Positions 9,249 through 18,850 are shown, counted from the stretch's first letter. The stretch: 64,000 nucleotides of DNA from Shewanella sp. c952 (GCF_019654975.1 NZ_BPEW01000019.1:31074-95073), one strand, 5' to 3'. Notes: a model not told the origin generated them from the letters alone. Made by a program: numbers and translations.

Positions 9249-10486
9249 GCCACCTGCCACGTCGAGTCGTGATTACAGGTATAGGTGGAATAACCGCTCT
9301 AGGCCACGACTGGCAAACCATTGCAACGAACCTAAAAGCACAGAAAAACTGTGTTGTTAGGCTTGATGAGTGGGATAAATTTGATGGCCTAAATACCCGT
9401 TTAGCAGCGCCAATTACCGATTTCCAGCAGCCAGCGCACTATTCACGTAAAAAAATTCGCTCCATGGGACGAGTATCCATCATGGCAACTCGCGCCAGTG
9501 AGCTCGCACTGATTGATGCCAATCTACTAGACGATCCAGTCGTCACTTCTGGCGCGATGGGAATAGCCTACGGCTCATCTACCGGCAGTACAGATCCTAT
9601 TATCGCCTTTGGTGATATGTTGAAAACTGGCGATATGTCTGGCGTCACTGCCACCAGCTACATTCGAATGATGGCGCATACTACCGCAGTGAATGTCGGA
9701 GTATTTTTTGGTTTAAAAGGTCGGGTGCATACCACTAGTAGCGCTTGTACCTCTGGCAGTCAAGGCATAGGTTACTCCTATGAAGCGATAAAATATGGCC
9801 AGCAAGATCTGATGCTCGCGGGCGGCGGCGAAGAGCTTTGCCCAACAGAAGCGGTGGTGTTCGATACCCTGTTTGCCACCAGTACCTTAAATGATACCCC
9901 AGCAGCAACACCGAAACCTTTTGATAAACAGCGTGACGGATTAGTGATTGGAGAAGGCGCTTGTACCTTAGTGCTGGAAGAGCTTGAACATGCACAGGCT
10001 CGCGGCGCAAAAATCTACGCAGAAATTGTCGGTTTTGGCACCAACTCTGATGGCTTACATGTCACCCAGCCAAATGCTGATACCATGGAGAAAGCCATTA
10101 GGTTGGCACTCAAAGATGCTGATATCGAAGCCAATAAGATTGGCTATGTCAACGCACACGGCACAGCAACAGATCGCGGTGACATTGCCGAAACGCAGGC
10201 GACTCATGCAGTGTTTGGCGCCTCACAGCCGATATCATCGTTAAAAAGTTATACCGGACACACCTTAGGTGCTTGCGGGGCGCTTGAAGCCTGGGCTAGT
10301 GTTGAGATGATGAATCAAGGTTGGTTTGCACCGACATTAAACCTGAAAGAGATTGATCCCGATTGCGGTCAACTCGACTATATCAAAGATGATGTTAGAC
10401 AGATTGAAACTGATTATGTCATGAGTAATAACTTTGCCTTTGGTGGCATCAACACCTCTCTCATCTTTAAAAAGTGGTCTAGTTAA
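9245..10486 (+). CDS. apeR: Beta-ketoacyl-ACP synthase II-like, aryl polyene type (ApeR)
   Basis: A FabF-like ketosynthase of 413 residues with a complete triad: Cys168 in SSACTSGS, His305 in NAHGTATDRGD and His339 in YTGHTLGACGA. It is the second ketosynthase of the cluster and the last gene of the operon. In the characterised aryl polyene system a separate FabF-like enzyme works beside the main ketosynthase pair; which step this one catalyses cannot be read from the sequence. A terminator-like hairpin follows about 10 bp after the stop. Confidence 0.85.
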   Translation: MSHLPRRVVITGIGGITALGHDWQTIATNLKAQKNCVVRLDEWDKFDGLNTRLAAPITDFQQPAHYSRKKIRSMGRVSIMATRASELALIDANLLDDPVVTSGAMGIAYGSSTGSTDPIIAFGDMLKTGDMSGVTATSYIRMMAHTTAVNVGVFFGLKGRVHTTSSACTSGSQGIGYSYEAIKYGQQDLMLAGGGEELCPTEAVVFDTLFATSTLNDTPAATPKPFDKQRDGLVIGEGACTLVLEELEHAQARGAKIYAEIVGFGTNSDGLHVTQPNADTMEKAIRLALKDADIEANKIGYVNAHGTATDRGDIAETQATHAVFGASQPISSLKSYTGHTLGACGALEAWASVEMMNQGWFAPTLNLKEIDPDCGQLDYIKDDVRQIETDYVMSNNFAFGGINTSLIFKKWSS

Positions 10487-10498
10487 TCCTAAGACGAT

Positions 10499-10520
10499 GC
10501 CTCCTTCTAGGTGGCTTTTT
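10499..10520 (+). terminator. Probable terminator of the aryl polyene operon
   Basis: A hairpin with arms GCCTCC and GGTGGC (one mismatch) and a 5-nt loop, followed by five T residues. It lies directly after the last ketosynthase. Confidence 0.5.
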
Positions 10521-10616
10521 CTCAAAAACGTTGATTAGTAAAATCTTATTGAAGTAAGTCTAATAATAAGTTTTAATAGACTCACTATTATTGACGTCAC
10601 AACGAGAGAAAAATTT

Positions 10617-10943
10617 ATGTCTAAAGTTACACTGTCGAAACTGTCTCATTGTGAGCCTGGTGATAAATGTTGGCAACTGATTGAGCAAGGCGCTACTGTA
10701 ATAGATGTGCGCAGCCCACAAGAGTTTGCAGGCGGGCATCTACCACAAGCGGTTAATGTTCCGCTAGATACTTTAGCTACTTGGGTTGCTCGCGTTAGCA
10801 ATCCTCAGCAGATATTTTTACTCTATTGCGGCGCAGGGATCAGAGCACAAAAGGGCTGCGATATTCTATCGGCAAGTGGCCTTCCAAGCGTAGTCAACGC
10901 AGGTGCACTTAAAGATCTACTCGCCTGTGAGCCAAAACGTTAA
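10617..10943 (+). CDS. Single-domain rhodanese-like sulfurtransferase
   Basis: A 108-residue rhodanese domain without a signal peptide, so cytoplasmic. VIDVRSPQEFAGGHLPQAVNVP is the CH2A-type region, and the active-site loop is CGAGIRA with the persulfide Cys near residue 71. The six-residue loop ending in Arg fits GlpE/PspE-type enzymes that transfer sulfur from thiosulfate to cyanide or thiols. The gene stands alone between terminators, with an AGAGA ribosome site. The physiological acceptor cannot be inferred. Confidence 0.85.
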   Translation: MSKVTLSKLSHCEPGDKCWQLIEQGATVIDVRSPQEFAGGHLPQAVNVPLDTLATWVARVSNPQQIFLLYCGAGIRAQKGCDILSASGLPSVVNAGALKDLLACEPKR

Positions 10944-11207
10944 CCCGTTGCCCAAATCAGATGCCGTGATCTTTGCGGCTTTATCACTATCAAGCCAAAG
11001 TAAGCTTCCACACACCTAGAAAACTCTCTCCTCAACAAAAAATCCTCAAAAAAATAATAATTTTTTTCATCTGCATAAACATCAACATACTCAATAAATC
11101 AGCCCCAAAAGAACAACTAAAGATATGCAATATGTAACAAAATTGTGATCGTTATTTTTTTAAAGGCCGTATAGCGAATAGAAACCAAACACAACAAGGG
11201 AAATGCT

Positions 11208-12575
11208 ATGCAACGCTTATATCCTAGCGCCTTAATAATTTCAGCTCTGGCCTTAACTGCATGTAGCAGTGACGATGACAATAAAGCAGTAGTTTTACCT
11301 GAACCCGACACTTTCTCGCAGGTTCGCATCATTCATGCCAGTGCAGATGCACCAGTGGTTAACATTTTAGCCAATGGCGGCGAGTTACTCAAAGATGTCG
11401 ATTACGCTCAGTCTTCAGGTTTATTGCAAGTAACTTCAGCAGAATACAATATTGCAATCGATGCTCAATTACCGGGTGATGAAACCCAAGAGGTATTCAC
11501 TGCATTCCTCGATGCTGAAGCTGATATGGAATACACAGCGGTTGCAGTCGGCAGCGTAGCGGGGAATACATTAGATCTGGCCCTAATCGAAAATGCCAAA
11601 GCTGATATCGCTGCTGATTACGCCAGAGTTCAAGTACTGCACGGCACCGTTGGTGTAGGTGAAGTCGATGTGTACGTTACAGGCGTCGATGCAGATATCA
11701 GCATGATGTCCCCGACTCTTTCACTAGATTACATGGCATATACAGATCAAATTGAGCTTGCTGCGGGTGAATATCAAATCCGTATCACCGCTGCGGATCA
11801 AAAAGCGGTGGTATATGACTCAGGCAACGTAACGCTAATGTCTCAGACTGATTATTTGCTCACGGCGATCACCAATGTATGGAGCGGCTCATCACCTGTC
11901 GCGCTGCTTGCAGCATTGCCTGAGGGACAGGTACTAATTCAAGACAAAGATGCTGGGGCCGACCTACGTGTTGTTCATGCTGTCGCCGATGCTCCCGCTG
12001 TTGATGTGTTCTTAGATGGCAGCATGACACCTGCTGTTGATATGCTCGCATTTAAACAAGTTACTGGTTTTTTAAATGTACCAGAAGGCGACCACACAGT
12101 GACGGTTGCCGCTGATGCCGATAATTCAGTGGTTGTTATCGATGCAGCGGAAGTGACCTTAGAACAGGGCATGAGCTACTCAGCTTACGCAGTCGGTTCA
12201 CTAACTGATTCGGACATTTCACCGTTAATTGTGATGGAAAGCCCACGTAGAATAGCAACCGCAGCCAAGCTTAATGTCGCCCATACTTCGTACTCAGCGG
12301 GTAATGTAGATATCTATCTAACAGCCACTGACGATATCAGTGATGCGACTCCGGCCTTGAGTGATGTACCCTTTATGGCAACTTCAGGAGCTCTATCAAT
12401 CACCGCGGGTGACTATGTGGTAAGTGTGACTCCTCACGACAGCAAGACCGTTGCTATTGGGCCATTACCAGTAAGCTTAATGGCTGGCGGGATCTACAGT
12501 GTAGCTGCCGTTGACAACATGGGTGGCGGAGTGCCGTTAGGTGTAATTTTAATGGATGACTTTGTAGCAAAGTAA
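11208..12575 (+). CDS. DUF4397 surface lipoprotein
   Basis: A 455-residue lipoprotein. The signal peptide ends in lipobox LTAC (Cys19), followed by an acidic linker SSDDDN. Two DUF4397-type beta-rich segments are visible: each begins with a VRIIHASADAP / LRVVHAVADAP motif (near residues 35 and 250) and describes VDVF/VDIYL strands. A third related strand set begins at LNVAHTSYSAGNVDIYL near residue 355. The repeated strand pattern suggests an Ig-like or adhesin-like envelope protein; function is unknown. It is monocistronic, with an AAGGGA ribosome site and a strong terminator downstream. Confidence 0.8.
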   Translation: MQRLYPSALIISALALTACSSDDDNKAVVLPEPDTFSQVRIIHASADAPVVNILANGGELLKDVDYAQSSGLLQVTSAEYNIAIDAQLPGDETQEVFTAFLDAEADMEYTAVAVGSVAGNTLDLALIENAKADIAADYARVQVLHGTVGVGEVDVYVTGVDADISMMSPTLSLDYMAYTDQIELAAGEYQIRITAADQKAVVYDSGNVTLMSQTDYLLTAITNVWSGSSPVALLAALPEGQVLIQDKDAGADLRVVHAVADAPAVDVFLDGSMTPAVDMLAFKQVTGFLNVPEGDHTVTVAADADNSVVVIDAAEVTLEQGMSYSAYAVGSLTDSDISPLIVMESPRRIATAAKLNVAHTSYSAGNVDIYLTATDDISDATPALSDVPFMATSGALSITAGDYVVSVTPHDSKTVAIGPLPVSLMAGGIYSVAAVDNMGGGVPLGVILMDDFVAK

Positions 12576-12590
12576 AAGACTAAAGATTTT

Positions 12591-12621
12591 AAAAGCGGCA
12601 TGCTTCTAGTGCCGCTTTTTT
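12591..12621. terminator. Bidirectional terminator between DUF4397 lipoprotein and thioesterase genes
   Basis: Arms AAAAGCGGCA and TGCCGCTTTT around a 9-nt loop, with T6 on the right and A4 on the left, serve both converging genes. Confidence 0.85.
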
Positions 12622-12632
12622 GTGTGAAAAAT

Positions 12633-13103
12633 TTAGTCACTGCTTTTCGGTAGACTGACGAAACGACCATCAAATACGGCACACAGTTTATCAGCACACC
12701 AAAGCTCTATAGATAAATTGACTCGAATTCGTTTACCACGTTGCAATGCTGATAGATCTGTATCTATCCATTCTGTTTTGGCAACAGGATCTGCAGTAAT
12801 AGGGGCAATATAACGAACATTGGCATCCGCCAGTACGATATCACCTTCAACCTTAGCAAGTTGTTGTTGCAGCCAAACCATCCCCCAACCCGTCAGGGTC
12901 ATAAGCGTATAAATACTACCGGCAAACATAGTTTGATGCAGATTAACATTGGGGGTTAATGGTGCAGTAACATTAAAACTATGGCCAGAAAAACTGAGAG
13001 GAGTGATCTGCATAAACTGACTAACGGGGATCGTCTGATACCAAGTGCTTTGCAGTTGCTTTAGTAAGCTATCTTCGTCAAAAGCCAGGTTTCGCATAAT
13101 CAC
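12633..13103 (-). CDS. YiiD C-terminal-type thioesterase (hotdog fold)
   Basis: A 156-residue hotdog protein resembling the C-terminal domain of YiiD, annotated as a fatty-acid-type thioesterase. The segment NLHQTMFAGSIYTLMTLTGW is the conserved central helix region; the substrate is not known. The ORF starts with GTG overlapping the dtd stop (TAGTG), and an ATG two codons later is equally possible. Pairing directly behind dtd on the same transcript recurs in related genomes as far as I recall. Confidence 0.8.
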   Translation of the reverse strand: MIMRNLAFDEDSLLKQLQSTWYQTIPVSQFMQITPLSFSGHSFNVTAPLTPNVNLHQTMFAGSIYTLMTLTGWGMVWLQQQLAKVEGDIVLADANVRYIAPITADPVAKTEWIDTDLSALQRGKRIRVNLSIELWCADKLCAVFDGRFVSLPKSSD

Positions 13104-13540
13104 TATACCTGCAAATTAAAGGTAACCGGGCCGTCATTGACCAAAGAGACTTTCATGTCAGCGGCAAATTCACCAGTTTGTGTGTTAACGCCTTTCGATA
13201 GACAAAAATCAACAAAAGCTTGGTAAAGCTCACGCGCTTGATCTGGTGTTCCTGCCCCCGAAAAGCTAGGCCGTAAACCGCGACCAGTATCTGCCGCTAA
13301 GGTAAACTGCGACACCACTAATAAACTGCCGCCAGCTTGCGCTAAATTGAGATTCATTTTACCGTTTTCATCGGAGAAGACTCGATAACTCATCACCTTA
13401 GTCGCAAGTTTTTCCATTTTTGCTAAATCATCTTCGCGCTCCACACCTAATAGCACTAGCAGACCTTTATCGATCTCTCCAATGGTTTCACCATCAACGA
13501 CTACGTTAGCTTCACTTACACGTTGAATTAAGGCAATCAC
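13103..13540 (-). CDS. dtd: D-aminoacyl-tRNA deacylase
   Basis: A 145-residue cytoplasmic enzyme that hydrolyses D-amino acids, and mischarged glycine, from tRNA. It starts [13 protein letters not shown], the usual Dtd N-terminus. The two active-site signatures are present: SQFTLAADT in the middle and NDGPVTF near the C-terminus, with the Gly-Pro pair that acts across the dimer. The start codon is GTG with GGAGAG 8 bp upstream. It is co-transcribed with the thioesterase gene through a one-base overlap. Confidence 0.95.
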   Translation of the reverse strand: MIALIQRVSEANVVVDGETIGEIDKGLLVLLGVEREDDLAKMEKLATKVMSYRVFSDENGKMNLNLAQAGGSLLVVSQFTLAADTGRGLRPSFSGAGTPDQARELYQAFVDFCLSKGVNTQTGEFAADMKVSLVNDGPVTFNLQV

Positions 13541-13575
13541 TTACACTCTCTCCATTAAAAATTAATAACTTAAAT

Positions 13576-13602
13576 AAAAAAGCGAAGACGAATGCTTCGC
13601 TT
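13576..13602 (-). terminator. Terminator-like hairpin, minus strand
   Basis: Arms AAGCGAAG and CTTCGCTT with a 7-nt loop, followed on the minus strand by a T-rich run. It would stop transcripts coming from the yihY–pip–lipoprotein operon before dtd. Confidence 0.6.
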
Positions 13603-13655
13603 ACGGATAACTGAACGATCGCAAATTCACTTACGGAAAATAGTTTTCCAGCATT

Positions 13656-13720
13656 CTGTAGGTTGGCATTTATGCCGACAAATCCTAAAAACAATTGATG
13701 GGCTAAAGCCCAACCTACAG
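13656..13720. repeat. Palindromic intergenic repeat (REP/MITE-like)
   Basis: Perfect 11-bp terminal arms, CTGTAGGTTGG and its complement, enclose two smaller hairpins (GGCAT/ATGCC and GGGCT/AGCCC). Similar TGTAGGTTGG palindromes are scattered through many gammaproteobacterial genomes. The surrounding 13541-13870 gap holds only this repeat and the two flanking hairpins. Confidence 0.7.
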
Positions 13721-13822
13721 AAGAGACATACTTTTCGTAAGCGCAAAGTTCCGTATGTAACCAAGTCACACCCGTAAGGTCATTTGTCTTAGCGTTCTCT
13801 AAGACCTTTCTTAGCCTTGCCT

Positions 13823-13852
13823 AAAGCCTAGAGCTTTCTGCTCCTAGGCTTT
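13823..13852. terminator. Hairpin downstream of the lipoprotein gene
   Basis: Arms AAAGCCTAGAGC and GCTCCTAGGCTTT with one bulged base and a TTTCT loop, about 20 bp beyond the lipoprotein stop. The T-run lies on the plus side (TTATTTT), so its use on the minus strand is uncertain. Confidence 0.4.
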
Positions 13853-13870
13853 ATTTTCCTTGAGCCTTAT

Positions 13871-14440
13871 TTAAATCGACTGAATATTCTGCATTACTGG
13901 GATAGGTTTAATCACATCTTCCGAGCCCTCAGGTAGCGACTTGCCAACCTGACGTAAACCTTCATCGGTCCACAATATAAAACGACGGATCTCTTCCATG
14001 CTAATGGTATCAACAAAGGTTGCCGCACCTTGCACTTGGATCACTGCCCCTCGCTCTCTTACGACAAATTTAGCAAAGTTAAGTTTCTGATTAAGGGTAC
14101 CAATCATCACTAATATCTCTTTACTACCGACATACTTAGGGTGAATAGCATAGAAACGGTTCATTAAAATGCGGTCAATCCCTTCAGGATTAATGCTCGG
14201 TTGTAAGATAAACTGGCTATTATCAAACTCCACAGCTACACCATTAGGACCCGCTTTCTTCGCTAAATAACTTTTACTCAATAGCGCTTCTAGAAGTTTA
14301 TCGGTTGCCTCTGCATCCGTCATATCACCAAGAGTCACGCTATCAGGGGCTTTAGTCGTTACTTCAACGTCTGTATTACTCTCTGTTGCTGCACATGCTG
14401 TCAGCCCTAACATTAAAGCTATGATTATTAGTTTTCTCAT
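13871..14440 (-). CDS. Lipoprotein of unknown function
   Basis: A 189-residue lipoprotein with signal peptide MRKLIIIALMLGLTAC (lipobox LTAC, Cys16), followed by a Ser/Thr-rich linker. No family was recognised. The body is mixed alpha/beta without membrane segments or Cys clusters and ends in ENIQSI-like sequence. It is the last gene of a tight operon with yihY and pip: its ATG overlaps the pip stop as ATGA. Confidence 0.75.
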   Translation of the reverse strand: MRKLIIIALMLGLTACAATESNTDVEVTTKAPDSVTLGDMTDAEATDKLLEALLSKSYLAKKAGPNGVAVEFDNSQFILQPSINPEGIDRILMNRFYAIHPKYVGSKEILVMIGTLNQKLNFAKFVVRERGAVIQVQGAATFVDTISMEEIRRFILWTDEGLRQVGKSLPEGSEDVIKPIPVMQNIQSI

Positions 14441-15381
14441 TTATGCTTATTTCCTTTCTCTATTATTTGGGCCATTTCCCGAATCGCGCTTACCACGGCT
14501 CTAGTCATTTTTATATCAGCCAAGGCATGGTAACCGCCTTTAATTTCCACCAAGTTAATGTGTTGGTTTTTGTGATTTTGTAAAAAGCTTAATAGCACTC
14601 CAATCGGGCAAACCCAATCTAGTTCTCCTTGTATAATGACGGTTCGCGCCTGAATATTTACCAATGAATCACATAGTTGTTCAAAAGCAGCAAAATAATT
14701 ATTAGCCACATAATAAAGCTCGATGCTTGCTAACACCTGACTGAGATTTGTATTTTCCTTATATTGCTTACAACCTGGGTAAGCCAAAGCCATTTCCCAA
14801 CGGAGCCAACGACGAGTAAAATCCTTGCGAACGCTAGTACATTGATGCTCTAGCCCATCTCTATAGCATGAAAAAAGCTGCTGCTTATCGGAGCTTGCAA
14901 CAACACTAAAATCAAGCTGCTCAGATGGAAATAACCGCGCAGCCCCTTGTTGGCCATACAGCCATTGGATACTCTCTTCGCTAGGAATGAACGCGCCCCA
15001 CAACACCTGTTCGATGACCCTCGCAGGGTACGCCGCTGCGTATAACAACCCTAGCGTTGCACCAAAAGAGCCTCCAGCTAGAGTCCATTTTGATATGCCC
15101 AGCCATTGTCGAACCTGTTCTATATCCGTGAGTAGCTTGCTCACGTTATTGTGCCTAAGCTCACCTCTAGGCCGCGACAGTCCAGTCCCCCTTTGGTCCA
15201 TAAAAATGACTCGGTATACCGACAGATCAAACAAAACGAGCTCTTCGGTTGAACAGCCTGCTCCAGGACCGCCATGCAGATATAACAGCGGGATCCCATC
15301 TACATTGCCATATTGAGCGACGTAGAGTTCATGCCCATCACCAACAGTCAGCCAGTCCCGTGATATTGACTGACACTCCAC
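14437..15381 (-). CDS. Proline iminopeptidase-like alpha/beta hydrolase
   Basis: A 314-residue hydrolase of the S33 family. The oxyanion loop HGGPGAGC is near residue 36 and MDQRGTGLSRPRG near 76, both strongly typical of proline iminopeptidases. The nucleophile elbow reads GGSFGA instead of the usual GGSWGS, with Ser near residue 105. The acid is likely in GELDWVCP and the base His in GYHALAD near the C-terminus. It would remove N-terminal proline from small peptides in the cytoplasm. The start is GTG with GGAG 8 bp upstream, inside the end of yihY. Confidence 0.8.
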   Translation of the reverse strand: MECQSISRDWLTVGDGHELYVAQYGNVDGIPLLYLHGGPGAGCSTEELVLFDLSVYRVIFMDQRGTGLSRPRGELRHNNVSKLLTDIEQVRQWLGISKWTLAGGSFGATLGLLYAAAYPARVIEQVLWGAFIPSEESIQWLYGQQGAARLFPSEQLDFSVVASSDKQQLFSCYRDGLEHQCTSVRKDFTRRWLRWEMALAYPGCKQYKENTNLSQVLASIELYYVANNYFAAFEQLCDSLVNIQARTVIIQGELDWVCPIGVLLSFLQNHKNQHINLVEIKGGYHALADIKMTRAVVSAIREMAQIIEKGNKHK

Positions 15382-15385
15382 CTTT

Positions 15386-16351
15386 TTAAGCTCCGTCTTC
15401 AGCAGTCGGTTTCGTCTGTTTTGCAGCTTGCTCTGTTCTTTCTGTCGCTAAATCCAATTCCTCTAACTGAGCCGCTTCCGCTAACCGAGCCGCTCTCGAG
15501 ATCTGACGCTCACGTAAATATTCAGGCATTGCAGCGGTAATTTCGGCACCGACTAACACGATGATCCAGGAAACATATACCCAAACAAACAAAATCGGGA
15601 TCACCGCTAATGCACCGTAAATAGCTTCATAACTAGGGAATTGAGTCACATAAAATGCAAAGCCTTTTTTACCCAACTCAAACAACATTGCTGCGACAAT
15701 CGCTCCCAACAGTGCATGGAAAAACTTCACCTTCTTATTTGGCACGACCATATAGAGCAGCAAAAATGCCGCGACAGAGAACATCATCGGCAAGCGCTCG
15801 ATGATTAATGGCACCACACCAGACAGCTCTGAGTCATTAAATAGCTTAAGCGACACTAAATAGGAAGTCGCAACCAGACTCGCCCCGACTAATACAGGCC
15901 CAAGTGTCAGCACCATCCAATACATAGAAAAAGACACGGCTACCTGACGCTTCTCTTTAGTACGCCAAATACTGTTGAGTGACTTATCTATTGCAGAAAT
16001 CAGCATTAGCGCCACCACAACCAAAGCGGCAATACCGACGGTCGTCCCTTTAGACGCGTTATCAACAAACTCATTAATATAGATCTGTACCGTATCCCCA
16101 GCAGCAGGTAAGAAGTTGTCATAAACAAATCCTTCTAACTGACCCCGTATACCGGCAAAAACCGGAAATGCCGACAACATAGAAAACATCACCGCAACGA
16201 TTGGAACTAAAGACAACAAAGTGACGTAAGCAAGATGTCCTGCCTTAATGTTGACTTGATCCTCTTTAAAGCGGCGCAGCAAATGTAAAAAAAATGCCCA
16301 AATACTCCACAAAAAAGACCGAAATTGATTTACTGCTATCTTATTTTTCAC
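15386..16351 (-). CDS. YihY/UPF0761 family inner-membrane protein
   Basis: A 321-residue integral membrane protein with about six hydrophobic segments between residues 40 and 285. The motif [22 protein letters not shown] near residue 38 is the family signature (YihY/BrkB-like). A charged Glu/Ala/Thr-rich tail follows residue 285. Members are widespread but of uncertain function; older names linking them to RNase BN were wrong. The start codon is GTG. It leads the yihY–pip–lipoprotein operon, with only 4 bp to pip. Confidence 0.88.
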   Translation of the reverse strand: MKNKIAVNQFRSFLWSIWAFFLHLLRRFKEDQVNIKAGHLAYVTLLSLVPIVAVMFSMLSAFPVFAGIRGQLEGFVYDNFLPAAGDTVQIYINEFVDNASKGTTVGIAALVVVALMLISAIDKSLNSIWRTKEKRQVAVSFSMYWMVLTLGPVLVGASLVATSYLVSLKLFNDSELSGVVPLIIERLPMMFSVAAFLLLYMVVPNKKVKFFHALLGAIVAAMLFELGKKGFAFYVTQFPSYEAIYGALAVIPILFVWVYVSWIIVLVGAEITAAMPEYLRERQISRAARLAEAAQLEELDLATERTEQAAKQTKPTAEDGA

Positions 16352-16472
16352 TTGTTACTCTTGATTCTGTTAAAGTTGTACCAAATATGTACGACTATAA
16401 ATGATTTATTTAGATCTATATTGGTACAATAAAGCTTATAACCTTCTCTTTACAAGTATAAGGATTGAATTG

Positions 16473-16694
16473 ATGTCTCAACAAGGTTCCGCAGGCAATG
16501 TTATCGCCGCTATCGCAAGCTTTTTCTTTCCCGGTCTTGGGCAATTAGTACAAGGTCGCATATTAGCGGCATTGGTGTTTTGTATTGTCGCGGTAGTCGG
16601 TTATGCCATGTGGTGGTTGATCTTCCCTGCGATTATCGGCGGTATTGCTCATCTGTGGAGTATTATCGATGCGGCTAGATTTCGCGCCAACTAG
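16473..16694 (+). CDS. Small two-helix membrane protein
   Basis: A 73-residue protein beginning MSQQGSAGNVIAA, with hydrophobic segments at about 10-25 and 33-58. The chosen ATG has AAGGA 8 bp upstream; a longer frame from 16401 has no ribosome site. FFPGLGQLVQGR resembles the loop of TM2-like small membrane proteins. Function is unknown. The next gene, a DUF2959 lipoprotein, has the same leader sequence AGGATTGAAT before its start. Confidence 0.7.
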   Translation: MSQQGSAGNVIAAIASFFFPGLGQLVQGRILAALVFCIVAVVGYAMWWLIFPAIIGGIAHLWSIIDAARFRAN

Positions 16695-16746
16695 TGTATT
16701 TAAGTCTAGCCCCTAAATTTTAGAATCACTTTCAGGATTGAATAAG

Positions 16747-17394
16747 ATGAAGAAAATATTATCGGTTGCCATTGTTAGCGCCAGCTTGTTATTGACTGGC
16801 TGCCAAAGCGCTTACTATGGTGCGATGGAAAAAGTCGGTTACCATAAACGCGATATCATGGTCGATCGAGTTGAAGACGCTAAAGAGTCTCAAGAGGAAG
16901 CACAAGAGCAGTTTAGCTCTGCACTTGAAGAGATGCAGGCACTGCTTAATCATGACGGTGGCGATTTAGAAAGTGCTTACAATAAAGCCAAGGATGAGTA
17001 TGAGTCAGCCCAAGATGCCGCCGATGATGTGACTAACCGTATTGATAAAGTTGAAGATGTAGCCGAAGCCCTTTTCGATGAATGGCAGACCGAAATAGGT
17101 GAGATAAGTAAAGCTAGCTTGCGTCGTAATAGCGAATCTAAGCTAAAAGAGACTCGCCGCTCATATACTCAGCTCGTCAAAAGTATGCGTCGCGCTGAAA
17201 GTAAAATGCCACCAGTACTCACAGCAATGAAAGACAATATGCTGTACTTAAAGCATAACCTTAACGCCCAAGCAATTGGTGCTATCAAGGGTGAGTTTAC
17301 GAGTTTGCAAACTGACATCTCAGGTCTTATCAAAGAGATGAATAAATCAATTGATGAGTCTACTAAGTTTATTGCGACCTTAGAAGGCAAATAA
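16747..17394 (+). CDS. DUF2959 lipoprotein
   Basis: A 215-residue lipoprotein with lipobox LLTGC after a short signal peptide, then YYGAMEKVGYHKRDIMVDRV, the conserved start of DUF2959. The rest is highly charged and helical, with long coiled-coil stretches. The ATG at 16747 is preferred over the in-frame TTG at 16738 because AGGA is 8 bp upstream of the ATG but touches the TTG. Function is unknown; the coiled coil suggests a structural or scaffold role in the periplasm. Confidence 0.82.
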   Translation: MKKILSVAIVSASLLLTGCQSAYYGAMEKVGYHKRDIMVDRVEDAKESQEEAQEQFSSALEEMQALLNHDGGDLESAYNKAKDEYESAQDAADDVTNRIDKVEDVAEALFDEWQTEIGEISKASLRRNSESKLKETRRSYTQLVKSMRRAESKMPPVLTAMKDNMLYLKHNLNAQAIGAIKGEFTSLQTDISGLIKEMNKSIDESTKFIATLEGK

Positions 17395-17576
17395 GCGCTG
17401 TCTAAAGTGAGGTTCCTAAGCCTGCAGGCTTAGGCACCAAACTTGTGACTTACCGCTGTATTTTTCATAATTTAAACTTCAGTTTACAACCTCCCTCACA
17501 ACATACGCACACCGCTAGAACTTCTCCATTTAAAAAGTTTCACAATAGTATCAATCATTATTGAACAGACACCGTT

Positions 17577-18791
17577 ATGAGCTTTATCGAATCCTTAACG
17601 CTTACATTAGCACTCACCTACAGTGTTAGCCTGCTTTATTGGAGTGGCAAAAAATGGGGAGCAGCAGCAAGCGGAGTCCTCGTTTCAGCCGCTATCTTAT
17701 CGAGTCTATATTGGCCCCTAATAGCTGCTCTCGCGATTGCAGTCATCATCATAGGCTTAGTTAACAAGTTCCAGCCTCAAGTCGCTCAGGGCGATATGAG
17801 GAGCAATAACCTTCGTGAAGGAGTCCAACATCTGCTGGCACTGTCGATGCTGCTGGTTGGGGTGCAATTTGCCGTGAACAGTGCACTGCTCAAAGCTGGC
17901 GTGACCCCATGGCTAATGCGCCCAGATGTGGGCGACGCCTTCCTGCCCATTGCAGGCGGCATCGAACTAAAAGCCATCGTGACACTGGGTATATGGGATC
18001 AAACCCACCCTGCTGCCGCAGTCATGCTCACCGTCGTGCTATTAACTGGCTTGCTCTGTAAACGTGCATTTTGCGGCTGGGCTTGCCCACTTGGACTCGC
18101 TGGAGAGTACCTGTATAAACTCAGAAAGCGCTTTATCAAAGCTGAATACTTGCCACCTGCATGGTTGGATTGGCCGCTAAGAATGCTCAAGTATCTAATC
18201 TTAGCTGGCTTGCTATACATTATTATAGGAATGCCTGCTGCTGGTATCCCAGGCTATTTAAATAGTAATTACCACAAGATAGCTGATCTCAAAATGGCGC
18301 TGTTTTTTATCACTCCAGGCTTAGTCACGCTGCTGTGTTTCGGCTTTATCTTGAGTCTGTCGGCATGGCGTCGACAAGGGTTTTGCCGTTACATCTGCCC
18401 TTATGGCGCACTACTGGGGCTAGTTAGCTTTCTAAGCCCCTTTAAAATCCGCCGCAGCACACAGCATTGCTTGATTGAAAGTAAAGGCATGAACTGTGAT
18501 AAGTGCACTCGTGCTTGTCCGGCGAATATTAGCGTGCATACTCAGCTCAATGTTCGCTCAGACGAATGCCAAGCCTGTATGAGGTGCGTGTCTGCTTGCC
18601 CGAAACCAGAGGCATTACACCTTAGCACTCGCAATGGCATTAAGTTGTCAGCACGAGGCCTTACCATTGGCTTAATAGTGCTACTGTTTTTAATCCCACT
18701 TATCGCCTATCTAAGTGGTTTCTGGGTTAGCCAGACTCCAACAGAAACGAGGATGTATTTGATCCAGCATTTAAACTCGATAGGTCATTAG
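17577..18791 (+). CDS. NapH/CcoG-like membrane polyferredoxin
   Basis: A 404-residue membrane protein with several helices in the first 250 residues and four Cys clusters. CGWACP and CRYICPYG are the paired CxxxCP motifs of NapH/NosR-type quinol-linked proteins. CDKCTRACP and CQACMRCVSACPK bind two [4Fe-4S] clusters. A final helix lies near residues 360-385. Such proteins pass electrons from quinol to periplasmic reductases or help assemble metal cofactors. No reductase gene is adjacent, so the partner is unknown. A terminator follows. Confidence 0.8.
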   Translation: MSFIESLTLTLALTYSVSLLYWSGKKWGAAASGVLVSAAILSSLYWPLIAALAIAVIIIGLVNKFQPQVAQGDMRSNNLREGVQHLLALSMLLVGVQFAVNSALLKAGVTPWLMRPDVGDAFLPIAGGIELKAIVTLGIWDQTHPAAAVMLTVVLLTGLLCKRAFCGWACPLGLAGEYLYKLRKRFIKAEYLPPAWLDWPLRMLKYLILAGLLYIIIGMPAAGIPGYLNSNYHKIADLKMALFFITPGLVTLLCFGFILSLSAWRRQGFCRYICPYGALLGLVSFLSPFKIRRSTQHCLIESKGMNCDKCTRACPANISVHTQLNVRSDECQACMRCVSACPKPEALHLSTRNGIKLSARGLTIGLIVLLFLIPLIAYLSGFWVSQTPTETRMYLIQHLNSIGH

Positions 18792-18819
18792 CAAGCGACT
18801 TGCTAAAGCAAAAATTATT

Positions 18820-18850
18820 GGGCAATTCATCGCTATGAGTTGCCCTTTTT
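18820..18850 (+). terminator. Terminator of the polyferredoxin gene
   Basis: Arms GGGCAA and TTGCCC, a 14-nt loop and a run of six T. Confidence 0.7.
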
